Shown here: positions 8,743 through 17,389 of the stretch, one piece after another
Layout of the letters: every line of letters starts with the position of its first letter
Position numbering within the stretch: position 1 is the stretch's first letter
Assembly (NCBI RefSeq): GCF_009765965.1
Contig: NZ_LMUL01000003.1
Span: 85,817 to 149,816, forward strand
DNA: 64,000 nt
Source of the DNA: Caulobacter sp. S45
Lineage (GTDB): Bacteria; Pseudomonadota; Alphaproteobacteria; Caulobacterales; Caulobacteraceae
Reading direction: 5' to 3'
Notes under the pieces: model-generated
What the model was told of the DNA's origin: nothing
The model's input: only the letters and a program-made list of their open reading frames with translations
Databases searched by the model: none
Translations under genes and position numbers: made by a program

Positions 8743-9891
8743 ATGGACGAGCTGAAGCCGCTGGCCGCCGACCTCAAGCGTTGGTTGTTCGAGGACGCCC
8801 TGCCGCTGTGGGCGAGCACGGGGGTGGATGCAGCCACCGGCGCCTTCCAGGAGCTGATCGACCTGGATGGCCATGTCGTTCCCGCCGTCCGGCGCGCGCG
8901 AGTCCAGGCCCGGCAGGTCTACACCTACGCCACCGCCGGGGCGCTGGGCTGGGACGGCCCCTGGCGCGAGACCATGGAGCGGGGACTAGCCTACTTCGTC
9001 GCCCACTGGCGTCGGCCCGACGGCCTGTTCCGCACCAAGGTGAACGCCGACGGCACGCCCGCCGACGACACCGCCTGGGTGTACGACCAGGCCTTCGCCC
9101 TGTTCGCCTTCGCCGCCGTCGCCAAGGCCGTACCCGAGCGCCGCGACGAGCTGGCCCGCGAGGCGAGCGCCCTGCTCGACGCCATCGAGGCGAACCTGAC
9201 CCTGCCCATCGGCGGTTTCCGCGAGGCGGACCCGGCGCGGCCCTACCAGTCCAACCCGCACATGCACCTGTTCGAGGCCTCGCTGGCCTGGGAAGCGGTC
9301 ACGGGGGACGCGCGCTGGAGCCGCATGGCCGACAGCATCGCCGCCCTGTGCCGCAAGCATTTCCTGGATTCGCGCAGCGGCGCGCTACGCGAGTTCTTCG
9401 ACGCCGAATGGAAGCCGGCGCCGGGCACCGACGGCTGCATCGTCGAGCCGGGCCACCAGCTGGAATGGGCGTGGCTGATGCAGCGCTGGTCTCTGCTGCG
9501 CGGCGACGAGGCGGGTAGCGCCGCCGCCGAGCGGCTGTTCGAGATCGGCTCCGTGCAGGGCGTCGACACCGTGCGCAACGTCGCCTTCAACACCCTGGAC
9601 GACCGGCTTACGCCCCAGGACCTGTCCGCCCGCCTGTGGCCGCAGACCGAGCGGATCAAGGCGGCCATCATCATGGCCCGCACCGGCAGCACCGCCTGGA
9701 TTCGTTCGCAGGGTCAGGCGCAGGCGGGCGCTGGCATCGCCGGGCTGAAGCAGTACCTGGATGTGAAGACGCCGGGCCTATGGCGCGACAAGCTGCAGAC
9801 CAACGGCCAGTTCATCGAAGAACCGGCGCCGGCCAGCTCGTTCTACCACATCATCTGCGCCTGCGCGGACGTGATCGCGGCCGCCGCCTAA
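8743..9891 (+). CDS. AGE-family sugar epimerase/isomerase
   Basis: This 382-residue protein of the N-acylglucosamine 2-epimerase fold (alpha6/alpha6 barrel) belongs to the group that includes mannose isomerases and phosphomannose isomerase-like proteins. The barrel histidines expected in the active site are visible: NPHMH (H173, H175), EPGHQLEW (H238) and SFYH near the end. Arginine-rich RRARVQAR lies near residue 51. ATG 8743 is chosen because GGAG (8731-8734) sits 8 nt upstream. It lies 68 bp after hldD and may serve surface polysaccharide sugar supply, but the substrate cannot be read from sequence. Confidence 0.82.
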   Translation: MDELKPLAADLKRWLFEDALPLWASTGVDAATGAFQELIDLDGHVVPAVRRARVQARQVYTYATAGALGWDGPWRETMERGLAYFVAHWRRPDGLFRTKVNADGTPADDTAWVYDQAFALFAFAAVAKAVPERRDELAREASALLDAIEANLTLPIGGFREADPARPYQSNPHMHLFEASLAWEAVTGDARWSRMADSIAALCRKHFLDSRSGALREFFDAEWKPAPGTDGCIVEPGHQLEWAWLMQRWSLLRGDEAGSAAAERLFEIGSVQGVDTVRNVAFNTLDDRLTPQDLSARLWPQTERIKAAIIMARTGSTAWIRSQGQAQAGAGIAGLKQYLDVKTPGLWRDKLQTNGQFIEEPAPASSFYHIICACADVIAAAA

Positions 9892-9943
9892 TTCCCCCCA
9901 CATTGGAGGTGTTTCTCCGCGCCGGCCTCGATTCAGACAAGGC

Positions 9944-10975
9944 GTGAACTTGACCGACTCCCAGACCCCAGGCCCCGCGCCGAACCCGCTTGCGGCCTCG
10001 CTCGTGATCCTGAACCGGGAGACGGTGTGCAAGCACCTCACGATGGAGCGCTGCATCCCCCTGATGCGCCAGGCCGCCATTGACCTGTCGAAGGGGGTGA
10101 TGCGGTTGCCGCTGCGCTCGGTGGTCCCGCTGGCCGGGGCAGGCAAGTTCGGGATCATGCCCGGCGCCCTGGCCGAGGACGGGCCGTTCGGCGCGAAGCT
10201 GGTGGCCGTCTACCCGCAGAACTTCGAGTACGGCCTGCCCTCCCACCAGGGCGTCGTCGCCCTGTTCGACCCCGAAAGCGGCGCGCCGATCTGCATCGCC
10301 CATGCCGGCGAGATCACACGCGTGCGCACCGCCGCCGCCAGCGCCGTGGCCACCGACGCCCTGGCCCGCAAGGACGCCACACACCTGGCGCTGCTGGGCT
10401 ATGGCGAGCAGGCCGCCGCCCACCTGGACGCCGTCGCCTGCGTGCGCAAGCTGGAGGTCGTTACGGTGTGGGGGCGTTCGCCCGAGCGCGCCAAGGCCTT
10501 CGCGCAGGACGCCGCCGCGCGGAAGGGCCTGCGCGTCGAGGCCTGTGCGACCGCCGCCGAGGCCGTGGCCGAAGCGGACATCGTCTGCACGGTAACCAAC
10601 GCCCGCGATCCGATCCTGAAGGCCGCGTGGGCGCCCAGGGGCGTGCATGTGAACGCGGTAGGCGCCAGTACGCCGGACGCGGCCGAAATCGACAATGCGC
10701 TGGTCGCCCGCGGTCGCCTGATCGTCGATCACCGCGAATCGGCGCTACGCCAGGGCGGTGAAATCCAACGCGCGATGGCGGCGGGTCTCGTGGACGACGG
10801 CTGCGTGGTCGGGGAGCTGGGCGAGGTGCTGTCTGGCGCGATCGTGGGCCGGACGAACCGGGACGAGATCACGGTCTACAAGTCGCTCGGAAACGTCTCG
10901 CAGGATCTCACCAGCGTCGCCTGGCTCTACGCGGCCGCCATCGCGCAGGGCTTCGGGAGCCGGGTCGGGTTCTGA
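9944..10975 (+). CDS. Ornithine cyclodeaminase / mu-crystallin family protein
   Basis: This 343-residue NAD(P)-dependent enzyme of the OCD/mu-crystallin family has a Rossmann motif LLGYGEQAAAH near residue 150, the ITRVRTAAASAVA helix before it, and GASTPDAAEID near residue 245. Members are ornithine cyclodeaminases, L-alanine dehydrogenases or ketimine (pyrroline-2-carboxylate) reductases. Motifs alone do not separate these activities, and no urea-cycle or proline gene is adjacent, so the substrate is open. It starts at GTG 9944, 52 bp after the AGE-family gene on the same strand. A small hairpin follows the stop. Confidence 0.85.
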   Translation: MNLTDSQTPGPAPNPLAASLVILNRETVCKHLTMERCIPLMRQAAIDLSKGVMRLPLRSVVPLAGAGKFGIMPGALAEDGPFGAKLVAVYPQNFEYGLPSHQGVVALFDPESGAPICIAHAGEITRVRTAAASAVATDALARKDATHLALLGYGEQAAAHLDAVACVRKLEVVTVWGRSPERAKAFAQDAAARKGLRVEACATAAEAVAEADIVCTVTNARDPILKAAWAPRGVHVNAVGASTPDAAEIDNALVARGRLIVDHRESALRQGGEIQRAMAAGLVDDGCVVGELGEVLSGAIVGRTNRDEITVYKSLGNVSQDLTSVAWLYAAAIAQGFGSRVGF

Positions 10976-10976
10976 A

Positions 10977-10993
10977 GCCGGCTCTTCGCCGGC
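10977..10993. terminator. Hairpin between convergent genes
   Basis: A perfect GCCGGC/GCCGGC stem (10977-10982 with 10988-10993) with a 5-nt loop lies one base after the stop of the OCD-family gene and before the convergent DUF1501 stop. A TTTT follows only about 14 bases later, so termination is plausible but not typical. Confidence 0.4.
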
Positions 10994-11009
10994 CAACGCG
11001 TCATACGTT

Positions 11010-12194
11010 TTAGGCGATCAGCCCCCGCAACGGCCTAGCGTCAGCGCTGCGGGGAAACACCACCGTCTCCAGCGCGCGGCCGTCCACGCCCATGTGCTCG
11101 ACCAGCACGCCCTTGAACACCTGGCGCACGTCCAGGGTCGGGGCGAGGTCGCGGTTCTCGAACAGCTTGGCCTGATCGAGCGTCGGCCAGTCCCCCACGA
11201 TCCCGCCCCGCGCCAGCGCGCCGCCAGCCAGGATGACGGTGGAGGCGGTGCCGTGGTCGGTGCCGGCGGTGCCGTTGACCCGGGCGGTGCGGCCGAACTC
11301 GGTGGCGACCACCACCACCGTCTTGCTCCATTGATCGCCCATGCCGTCGCGCAGGCCGGTCAGCACCTTGTCGAGCACGCCCAGCCGGTTGGCGAGCTGG
11401 CCCTGGGCCGCGCCCTGGTTGGCGTGGGTGTCGAAGCCGTCGAGCGACAGCACCGCGATCGACGGGCCGTCGGGCGCGCGCAGGAATTTGGCGGCGGTGA
11501 CGGCGAAGGCCTGGACGTCGCCGCCGCCTGGCGCATGGCCGCCGTTCAGCGCGCTGGCCTGTCCCTCGGTCTTCAGCCCGGCCGCGAGCGCCGGTCCCAG
11601 CAGAGCGTCGTCCTTGTAGAGGTCGCCCAGGATGCCGGCGATGCGCGCGGTGGGATCGAGCCGGCCGCCCGGCGACCAGCTATCGGCCTGCATGGGGCCG
11701 TGCAGGATCAGCGGCTCCTGGGCGCCGATGGACAAGGCGCGGATCGGCCGGCGCGGTTGCACCGCCTGCAGCGTGCGGTTCAGCCAGCCGGTGGCCGCGC
11801 CATAGAGCTGGCCGGAGCCGTTCTCCAGCATGTCCTGCGCCTCGAAGTGCGAGCGGATGCGCTGGGGGATGGCCACGGCGGGGGCGATGCGCGCCTGGCC
11901 CGACTGGATCATGGCGTAGAGGCCGGCGAGCTTGGGGTGCAGGCCGAAGGTGCCATCCAGCTTCAGCGCCTGGTCGGGCGGGATGGCGATGGCGCCGCGC
12001 AGCACCGCATAGTTGGGGTCGCCCACGGGGGGCGAGACCGACAGGCCGTCCATTGCGCCTCGACAGATGATCACCACCAGCTTGCGGTTCTCGAACGTGC
12101 CGGCCTGCGCCCCGCCCGCGCCGATGAAGGCGGCGGACAGGCCGGTGGAGGCCGCAAGCGCCAGGGCGGAGCGGCGGGTGAAGTGCTGGGTCAT
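11010..12194 (-). CDS. DUF1501 family protein, Tat-exported
   Basis: This 394-residue protein of the DUF1501 (alkaline-phosphatase-like, sulfatase-related) family has a Tat signal: TRRSAL followed by an alanine-rich hydrophobic stretch, cleaved near AQAG. The conserved VVIICRGAMDGLS and the metal-binding type EFGRTARVNG and GTDHG motifs are present. The start codon overlaps the DUF1800 stop (ATGA), so the two are translationally coupled, the arrangement seen for this pair in many proteobacteria. The function of the pair is unknown; it is probably an exported hydrolase-like protein with its partner. Confidence 0.88.
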   Translation of the reverse strand: MTQHFTRRSALALAASTGLSAAFIGAGGAQAGTFENRKLVVIICRGAMDGLSVSPPVGDPNYAVLRGAIAIPPDQALKLDGTFGLHPKLAGLYAMIQSGQARIAPAVAIPQRIRSHFEAQDMLENGSGQLYGAATGWLNRTLQAVQPRRPIRALSIGAQEPLILHGPMQADSWSPGGRLDPTARIAGILGDLYKDDALLGPALAAGLKTEGQASALNGGHAPGGGDVQAFAVTAAKFLRAPDGPSIAVLSLDGFDTHANQGAAQGQLANRLGVLDKVLTGLRDGMGDQWSKTVVVVATEFGRTARVNGTAGTDHGTASTVILAGGALARGGIVGDWPTLDQAKLFENRDLAPTLDVRQVFKGVLVEHMGVDGRALETVVFPRSADARPLRGLIA

Positions 12195-13585
12195 CGGCGT
12201 TGGAACTCCGGGGACATGAGCAGGATGGCGAACGCCTCCGGCCGGCTTTCGGCGCGCTGGACGGCAGTGAGGGTGGCGGGGGCCAGCCGCGCGCCGAGGC
12301 TCTCCTGGGCGACCTGGGCGGGCGCAGGCCCACCGGCCTTGGGGGCGTGGGCGTTGGCGAAGCCCTGGGCGAAGGTCACCCGCTTGATGATGGCGTCCGG
12401 CGCCGCCCAGTCCGCCGCCGCATCCGACCAGCCGTTCGGCTGGGGGGCTGCGAACGGCCGGTGGCCGAAACCGCCCAGCGGGCCCAACACGTCCTTGTGC
12501 GCATCGGTCGGCCCGGTCCCCGCCGCGCGGTGGCTGGAGATCAGGAACTCGTAGGGCGTCTTCAGCTTATGGGCCGCCGGCTCCCAGGCCTCGGGCGCGG
12601 AGATCAGCGCATTGGCCACCTGGGCCAGGTCGCCGTCGCTCGAGCGATAGGCCGCCTCCAGCCGCGCGATTAGGGCCGGGGGTGGATCGTCGGCGACGAA
12701 GTGGACGGCGAGCTTGTGGGCGATGTGACGGGCGGTGTGGGGACTGGCGGCGAAGTCGTCGAGCGCCGCCTGGGCCTGGCGCTCCTGGCCGGACGCATAG
12801 ACCTTGCCGAACACCCGCCGCTCGCCCGGCTCGTGATAGGGTTGCTGGTAGAGGAACGTGCCCTGCTGCTCCACCGCCGCGCCGGGGCCGCCCATGGACC
12901 AGCCGGTCAGGGCGCGGGCGAACTCGGTGACGTCGCCTTGGCTGTAGCCGGCGTCGACGCCCAGGCTGTGCAGCTCCATGATCTCGCGGCCGAGGTTCTC
13001 GTTCAGCCCGCTATTCTTGCGCTTCAGTCCAGCCGGGCTGCTCGGCCCGATCGAGTTCTGCTGGTCCAGATACATCAGCATGGCCGGGTGGCGGCTGGAC
13101 GCGGACAGCAGGTCGGCGAAGCGGCCGAACACGTGGGGCCGGATCGCCTCGCGCTCGAAGGCGGCGGCGGTCGCGCCCACATCCTCGCCCTTCATCAGGC
13201 TGACGGTGAAGTGGTTGCCCCAGAACAGCGCCCAGCGCTCGCGGAACGGACTGGGGGTGACGGCGGCGAGCCAGGCGCGGGCCAGCACCTCCTGGGCCAG
13301 GGCGTCATCCAGCGGTTGGCGGGCGGCCTTGCGCGCCATCGGGTCCTGCCCCGCCGCATTGATCGCTGCACGATAGGCGAGGAAGGCCTGGTAGCTCTCG
13401 GGCGTACCGGCGAGCACGCCGCCGCCGCCGGCCTGGGGCTGATCGGCGCCGTTCGGGCTGATCTGGGCCTGCAACCAGCCGTGAGGATCGTGCCGGGCGA
13501 GCGCGATCTCGCCAGGGCGGGCGCCCAGCCCGAAACGGGTCGCGGCGACGGCGGCTTTCAGATCGGCAGTGGAGCTGAACGTCAT
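12191..13585 (-). CDS. DUF1800 family protein
   Basis: This 464-residue protein of the DUF1800 family is almost always encoded beside a DUF1501 protein. It is mostly helical and contains the family blocks TRFGLGARPGE near the N-terminus, W-LFWGNHFTVS in the middle, ENLGREIMELHSLGVD and ARALTGWS. The start is ATG 13585 (MTFSSTADLK); the open frame continues upstream, but that part is the antisense of the ATP12 gene. No clear signal peptide is visible. It is divergent from ATP12 and coupled to DUF1501 by an ATGA overlap. Confidence 0.87.
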   Translation of the reverse strand: MTFSSTADLKAAVAATRFGLGARPGEIALARHDPHGWLQAQISPNGADQPQAGGGGVLAGTPESYQAFLAYRAAINAAGQDPMARKAARQPLDDALAQEVLARAWLAAVTPSPFRERWALFWGNHFTVSLMKGEDVGATAAAFEREAIRPHVFGRFADLLSASSRHPAMLMYLDQQNSIGPSSPAGLKRKNSGLNENLGREIMELHSLGVDAGYSQGDVTEFARALTGWSMGGPGAAVEQQGTFLYQQPYHEPGERRVFGKVYASGQERQAQAALDDFAASPHTARHIAHKLAVHFVADDPPPALIARLEAAYRSSDGDLAQVANALISAPEAWEPAAHKLKTPYEFLISSHRAAGTGPTDAHKDVLGPLGGFGHRPFAAPQPNGWSDAAADWAAPDAIIKRVTFAQGFANAHAPKAGGPAPAQVAQESLGARLAPATLTAVQRAESRPEAFAILLMSPEFQRR

Positions 13586-13654
13586 GCCGGCCTCGCGATT
13601 GGGTGCGGACCCCTCTACATGCCACCTACACCCACCAACCTGACTGGAGCATGA

Positions 13655-14380
13655 ATGCCGTCGCCCCGATCCGAGTTCGAACGGCCGCGCCGCTTCTACA
13701 CCTCGGTCAGCGTGGAGCCGACCGAGGCCGGATACGCCGTGCGGCTGGACGCCCGCACCGCCAAGACCCCCGACGGCGCCCCGCTCGCAACCCCCACCGA
13801 GGCCCTCGCACAGCTGATGGCCCAGGAGTGGGAGGCGCAGACCGCCCATATCGAACTGAACGCCATGCCGACTACACGCATGGCCTTCACCGCCATCGAC
13901 CGCACCCGCGAGGCGCGCCAGGTCGTGGCCGAGGAGGTGGTGCGCTTCGCCGGCTCCGACGTGCTCTGCTACTTCGCCGAAGGGCCCGTCTCGGTGCTGG
14001 AGGCGGAGGTGCGCCACTGGGTCCCAGTGCTGGACTGGGCTCACACGGCGCTCGACCTGGAGATGGTGCGGACCAGCGGGATCGTCCATCGGCCGCAAAG
14101 CCCTGCGACCCTGGCCCGGGTCGAGACGCTGGCCCTGGAGCTGGAGCCCTTCGCCTTGACCGGCCTGGCCTTCTGCGCCGCCCTGTTCGGCTCGGCGATC
14201 CTGGCCTTCGCCGTCCAGCGAGGGGAATTGACCGGGGATACGGCCTACGAGCTGTCGCGCCTGGACGAGGCCTTGCAGATCGAACGCTGGGGCGAGGACG
14301 CGGAAGCCGCCGCCCGCATCGCCTACCAGCGCGCCGAAGCCGAGATGGCCGAACGATGGTTCACAGCCCTGCGCACGTAA
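13655..14380 (+). CDS. ATP12-family F1-ATPase assembly chaperone
   Basis: This 241-residue ATP12 chaperone homologue is a family shared by mitochondria and Alphaproteobacteria that protects the F1 alpha subunit during ATP synthase assembly. Family features are the N-terminal RRFY block, VRLDARTAKTPDGAPL, the AQEWEAQ helix with MPTTRMAFTAID, and LCYFAEGP. It starts at ATG 13655 with GGAG 5 nt upstream. It is not next to the ATP synthase operon here. A small membrane-anchored protein follows 65 bp later on the same strand. Confidence 0.92.
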   Translation: MPSPRSEFERPRRFYTSVSVEPTEAGYAVRLDARTAKTPDGAPLATPTEALAQLMAQEWEAQTAHIELNAMPTTRMAFTAIDRTREARQVVAEEVVRFAGSDVLCYFAEGPVSVLEAEVRHWVPVLDWAHTALDLEMVRTSGIVHRPQSPATLARVETLALELEPFALTGLAFCAALFGSAILAFAVQRGELTGDTAYELSRLDEALQIERWGEDAEAAARIAYQRAEAEMAERWFTALRT

Positions 14381-14445
14381 CCCTTGGCGCGGCGGAAGCG
14401 GGACGGTTAGAGAATGGTGCGAACAGGTTTCAGCGCGGCGCCCCG

Positions 14446-15084
14446 ATGACAGTCACGCCTTCGTCGAACAAGGGCCGCTGGCGGCTCTGGATCACGCTCA
14501 GCGAACTGGTGGGCGTGCTGGCGCTGCTGGTCGCCGGGTTGAGCTTCTGGGACGCCCATCGAGACCGGGTCGGCGCCGAAAAGCGCCAGGCGGCGGCCGA
14601 ACAGGCGGCGGCGCGGCAAGCGGTGGCGCGCACCAGCTTCGTGCTCACCGCCCATCCCGAAGGCGATGGCGCGCGCCTGGTGTTCCAACCCATGGCCCCC
14701 GAACAGGCGATCCAGAGCCAACGCTTCCTGCTGCCCGCCGCCCTGGCGGATCACCCGATCGACTCCGTCCAGCCCCGCATCGAGCGCGACTGGCTGGCGA
14801 AGGGACTGAAGCAGGCCGTGGAGGCCTCGCGACGGGCCAAGACTGCGGGTGCGGCCGGCGACGGCGAAACCCCCGTGGGCGTGGTGTCCACCTATATCGA
14901 GGACGGCGACGTCAAGACCGACCAATCGATCTATCGCATCAGCTACGCTTGGCGCACGCCGCTGCTGGGCGGGCCACGCTTCACGTTGAACGGGGCGGCG
15001 CTGGCGCGCCGCGCAGTGAAGGGCGATGTGCAGCGGATGGTCGACGCGCAGTGGCTTGCCGGCCATCCGGAGACGGAGCGGTAG
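14446..15084 (+). CDS. Membrane-anchored protein of unknown function
   Basis: This 212-residue protein has one N-terminal transmembrane helix (about residues 14-34, WITLSELVGVLALLVAGLSF) followed by a short alanine-rich coiled region (GAEKRQAAAEQAAARQAVAR) and a soluble domain that should lie in the periplasm. I recognise no domain. ATG 14446 is the best start; in-frame ATG 14356 would overlap ATP12. It is probably transcribed with ATP12 and ends 2 bp from the convergent msrB stop. Confidence 0.7.
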   Translation: MTVTPSSNKGRWRLWITLSELVGVLALLVAGLSFWDAHRDRVGAEKRQAAAEQAAARQAVARTSFVLTAHPEGDGARLVFQPMAPEQAIQSQRFLLPAALADHPIDSVQPRIERDWLAKGLKQAVEASRRAKTAGAAGDGETPVGVVSTYIEDGDVKTDQSIYRISYAWRTPLLGGPRFTLNGAALARRAVKGDVQRMVDAQWLAGHPETER

Positions 15085-15086
15085 GG

Positions 15087-15599
15087 CTAGACCACAGCCT
15101 GCAGCAGCTTCGCCTCGCCGCGGTGCAGCGGGTCGGGCAGGTCCTCGTCCTCGGCCACGAATTCCAGCGACACCGAGTTGATGCAGTAGCGCAGGCCCGT
15201 GGGCGCCGGCCCGTCGGGGAAGACGTGGCCCTGGTGGGAGTCGCAGCGGGCGCAGCGGGTCTCGGTGCGCATCATGCCGTAGCTGTTGTCCACAATACCC
15301 AGGACATGCGCCTCGTCGTAGGGCGTGGTGAAGGACGGCCAGCCAGTGCCGCTCTCGAACTTGGCTTTGGCCCGGAACAGGGGCAGACCACAAAGCCGGC
15401 AGCAATAGGCGCCGGCCTTCTTGTTGTTCAGCAGGCCGCCGCAGAACGGCGCCTCGGTGCCGTGATGCAGCAGGACCCGGCGCTCATCCTCGGTCAGGCC
15501 GGCTTCCAGGCGCGCACGTTCGTCCGCCGTCGGCGGCGTCAGGTCGAAGCCGGCGGCCGAGCGATGCACGGGCGCGCCCACGGGGGTTGGAGCGTTCAT
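15087..15599 (-). CDS. msrB: Peptide-methionine (R)-S-oxide reductase
   Basis: MsrB reduces methionine-R-sulfoxide in proteins. The 170-residue product has both zinc CxxC pairs (CCRLC and CARC), the GTGWPSF and HQGHVFPDGP blocks, and the catalytic Cys in RYCINSVSLEF. The start ATG 15599 is chosen for its AAGGAA ribosome site on the minus strand; a longer frame is open upstream. An N-terminal extension of about 35 residues before the catalytic domain carries no signal peptide, so the enzyme should be cytoplasmic. Confidence 0.95.
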   Translation of the reverse strand: MNAPTPVGAPVHRSAAGFDLTPPTADERARLEAGLTEDERRVLLHHGTEAPFCGGLLNNKKAGAYCCRLCGLPLFRAKAKFESGTGWPSFTTPYDEAHVLGIVDNSYGMMRTETRCARCDSHQGHVFPDGPAPTGLRYCINSVSLEFVAEDEDLPDPLHRGEAKLLQAVV

Positions 15600-15683
15600 C
15601 TGGTTCCTTTCCACGGACGCGCCGGATATGGGGTCGCGCTCGCGGTTACGCACCTGGGCGAGCTTCGAGACGCCCGCTCCAGC

Positions 15684-16091
15684 CTAGCTCTGCAACGCGG
15701 GATATTGGGCGACGAACTGGTCGAGCTTCTTGCCGATCAGCTCACGATCCCAGTCGCGCAACTCGCCATTGTAGCGCGACATGCGGAACTTCAGCTCGCT
15801 GCGGATGGCCTTGAGCTGCGACGCCGCGCGACGCGCCTGCCCCGCCGGCAGGGCGGAGATCGCCTGCTGCAGGTGATCGATGCGCGCATTGACGTCGTAG
15901 AAGGCGTGCGGGGCCACCCCGGCGTAGGGACCGGGCGCGCCCGGATCGGCGTCGGAGGGTGCGGCGGCCGGAGACATCACCGGCGCCGAAGAAGGTTGGG
16001 CGACCGCCGTGTACACGACGCCCGTGAAGGCGAGACCGGCGATGGCGAGGGTTGAAAGCGTGCGCATAGCTTGTGACCCGGTGCGTTCCAT
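15684..16091 (-). CDS. Periplasmic protein of unknown function
   Basis: This 135-residue protein has an N-terminal signal peptide (MRTLSTLAIAGLAFTGVVYT, cleavage near AVAQ), a proline/alanine linker, and a helical basic domain (residues 70-135, HLQQAISALPAGQARRAAS and the following repeats of charged residues). I recognise no family. ATG 16091 has AGGA 5 nt upstream; in-frame ATG 16067 would also leave the signal peptide intact. It lies after msrB in the divergent direction from bolA and may share a promoter region with it. Confidence 0.72.
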   Translation of the reverse strand: MERTGSQAMRTLSTLAIAGLAFTGVVYTAVAQPSSAPVMSPAAAPSDADPGAPGPYAGVAPHAFYDVNARIDHLQQAISALPAGQARRAASQLKAIRSELKFRMSRYNGELRDWDRELIGKKLDQFVAQYPALQS

Positions 16092-16156
16092 GACGTCCTG
16101 GAAACGCTGAAGTCAGGGTTCGGATGCACGTAATCCCCCAAGACGTTTGGACATCG

Positions 16157-16183
16157 TAGGCGAGCTGTTAGGATTGTCGCCTA
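16157..16183. promoter_or_regulatory. Inverted repeat upstream of bolA
   Basis: A perfect 7-bp inverted repeat TAGGCGA/TCGCCTA (16157-16163 and 16177-16183, 13 bases between) sits in the divergent gap about 53 bp before the bolA start. It could be an operator or a small hairpin; no regulator is evident nearby. Confidence 0.25.
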
Positions 16184-16235
16184 GGGTCGGGCGTCTGTGA
16201 ACGGCTCGGCCCGGGTCGAAGAGGATGAGCGCCCC

Positions 16236-16472
16236 ATGCCGATGTCGGTGGACGACCTGGAAGCGAGCCTGAAGAGCGCCTTTCCCGATGCGGACCTGCA
16301 CATCGAAGACCTCGCGGGTGATGGCGACCACTATCGCGCCCGCATCGTCTCCACCGCGTTCAACGGCCTGACCCGCATCCGCCAGCACCAGCTGGTCTAC
16401 GCCGCCTTGAAGGGACGCATGGGCGGCGAGCTCCACGCCCTGGCCCTGGAGACGGCGCCGCGAGACGCCTAG
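16236..16472 (+). CDS. BolA/IbaG family iron-sulfur regulator
   Basis: This 78-residue BolA-family protein has the class II KH-like fold. The conserved end of the domain, RIRQHQLVYAAL, carries the histidine that binds a [2Fe-2S] cluster shared with a CGFS glutaredoxin, and such a glutaredoxin (grxD) is encoded about 0.9 kb downstream. ATG 16236 is preferred, preceded by GAGGA at 16221-16225; a GTG at 16197 would add 13 residues with no homology. A degenerate aldo-keto reductase gene starts 3 bp after the stop. Confidence 0.9.
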   Translation: MPMSVDDLEASLKSAFPDADLHIEDLAGDGDHYRARIVSTAFNGLTRIRQHQLVYAALKGRMGGELHALALETAPRDA

Positions 16473-16475
16473 GCC

Positions 16476-17333
16476 GTGCGTTATCGTCCCTTCAACCACT
16501 CGGGCTTGTCCACATCCGCGTTGACCCTGGCGATCCCGGCCGGAAGCCTGCGCGAGCGCGAAGCCTTCAAGCTGATCTGCGGCGCGCTCGAACACGGGAT
16601 CAATAGTTTCGAGGTGGCCGACGGGGACGAAGCCGCCGCCGGCGCCCTGCGCCAAGCCATCGCCTCGGTGGGCCGACGGGTGCTGGTGCTGATGCTGCGG
16701 GCCTGCGGGGTCGACGCCGGGAACGATCTCGCCGCCACCGTGCGCGCGGCGCTGCATGCGTCGGACGCCCAGTATTTCGATGTGCTGATGTTGGACGAGG
16801 CCTGTGCGTTGGGGCCGGCCCAGCTGGCCCAGGTGGAGGACCTCAAGACCGCCCGCCTGATCCGCATGGCGGGTCTGGCCGGAGACGGCGAGAGCGCGGA
16901 CAGGGGCGTCGGCCTGGCCCAGCTCGACGTCCTCAGCATTCCCTACAGCTTCCGCTCGGGCTGGCCGGAGCGCAACCGCATCAAGGCCGCCACCACGCGC
17001 GGTATGACCATCGTCGGGCGCGATTTCCACGTGGACCTCGTGCGCGCGGCCAGGGGCCAGGGTCCCAGGGGTCTGGGCCGCCTGTTCCACAAGCCGAACG
17101 CGCAGGAGCAGCAGGCCTACAGCTTCCTGCAGACCACACGGAACTGGACCGCCGACCAGATCGGCCTGGCCTTCGCCCTCACCGAGCCCGCCCTGGCGAC
17201 CGTGCAGGTGGAGACGACGTCCGCCGTCCTGGTCGAACAGCTCGCCCAGACCGTGGAGCGCGAGCTGCCCGCAGGCGTTGCAGCGCAGATCGAACTTGCA
17301 CGCTTCGCCGCCCTCAGTGTCCCAGACGCTTGA
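16476..17333 (+). CDS. Aldo-keto reductase-like protein lacking the catalytic tetrad
   Basis: The 285-residue product starts like an aldo-keto reductase (MRYRPFNHSGLSTSALTL, then GALEHGINSFEVAD). The usual FFDTAD-Y segment reads FEVADGDEAAAG, so the catalytic Tyr is missing and Asp is replaced by Glu. The Lys strand (normally ATK) reads VLVLMLRACG, and the His strand (LHxxD) reads LMLDEACAL. All four tetrad residues therefore seem lost. The protein may be a structural or ligand-binding pseudoenzyme. It lies 3 bp after bolA and 56 bp before grxD on the same strand, so a role beside iron-sulfur handling is suggested by position only. Confidence 0.75.
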   Translation: MRYRPFNHSGLSTSALTLAIPAGSLREREAFKLICGALEHGINSFEVADGDEAAAGALRQAIASVGRRVLVLMLRACGVDAGNDLAATVRAALHASDAQYFDVLMLDEACALGPAQLAQVEDLKTARLIRMAGLAGDGESADRGVGLAQLDVLSIPYSFRSGWPERNRIKAATTRGMTIVGRDFHVDLVRAARGQGPRGLGRLFHKPNAQEQQAYSFLQTTRNWTADQIGLAFALTEPALATVQVETTSAVLVEQLAQTVERELPAGVAAQIELARFAALSVPDA

Positions 17334-17389
17334 TCTGGAGCGTCCGCGCGCCTAGGTGCGGGATCACCGTTGTTTCTTCCGAGGTCTCC

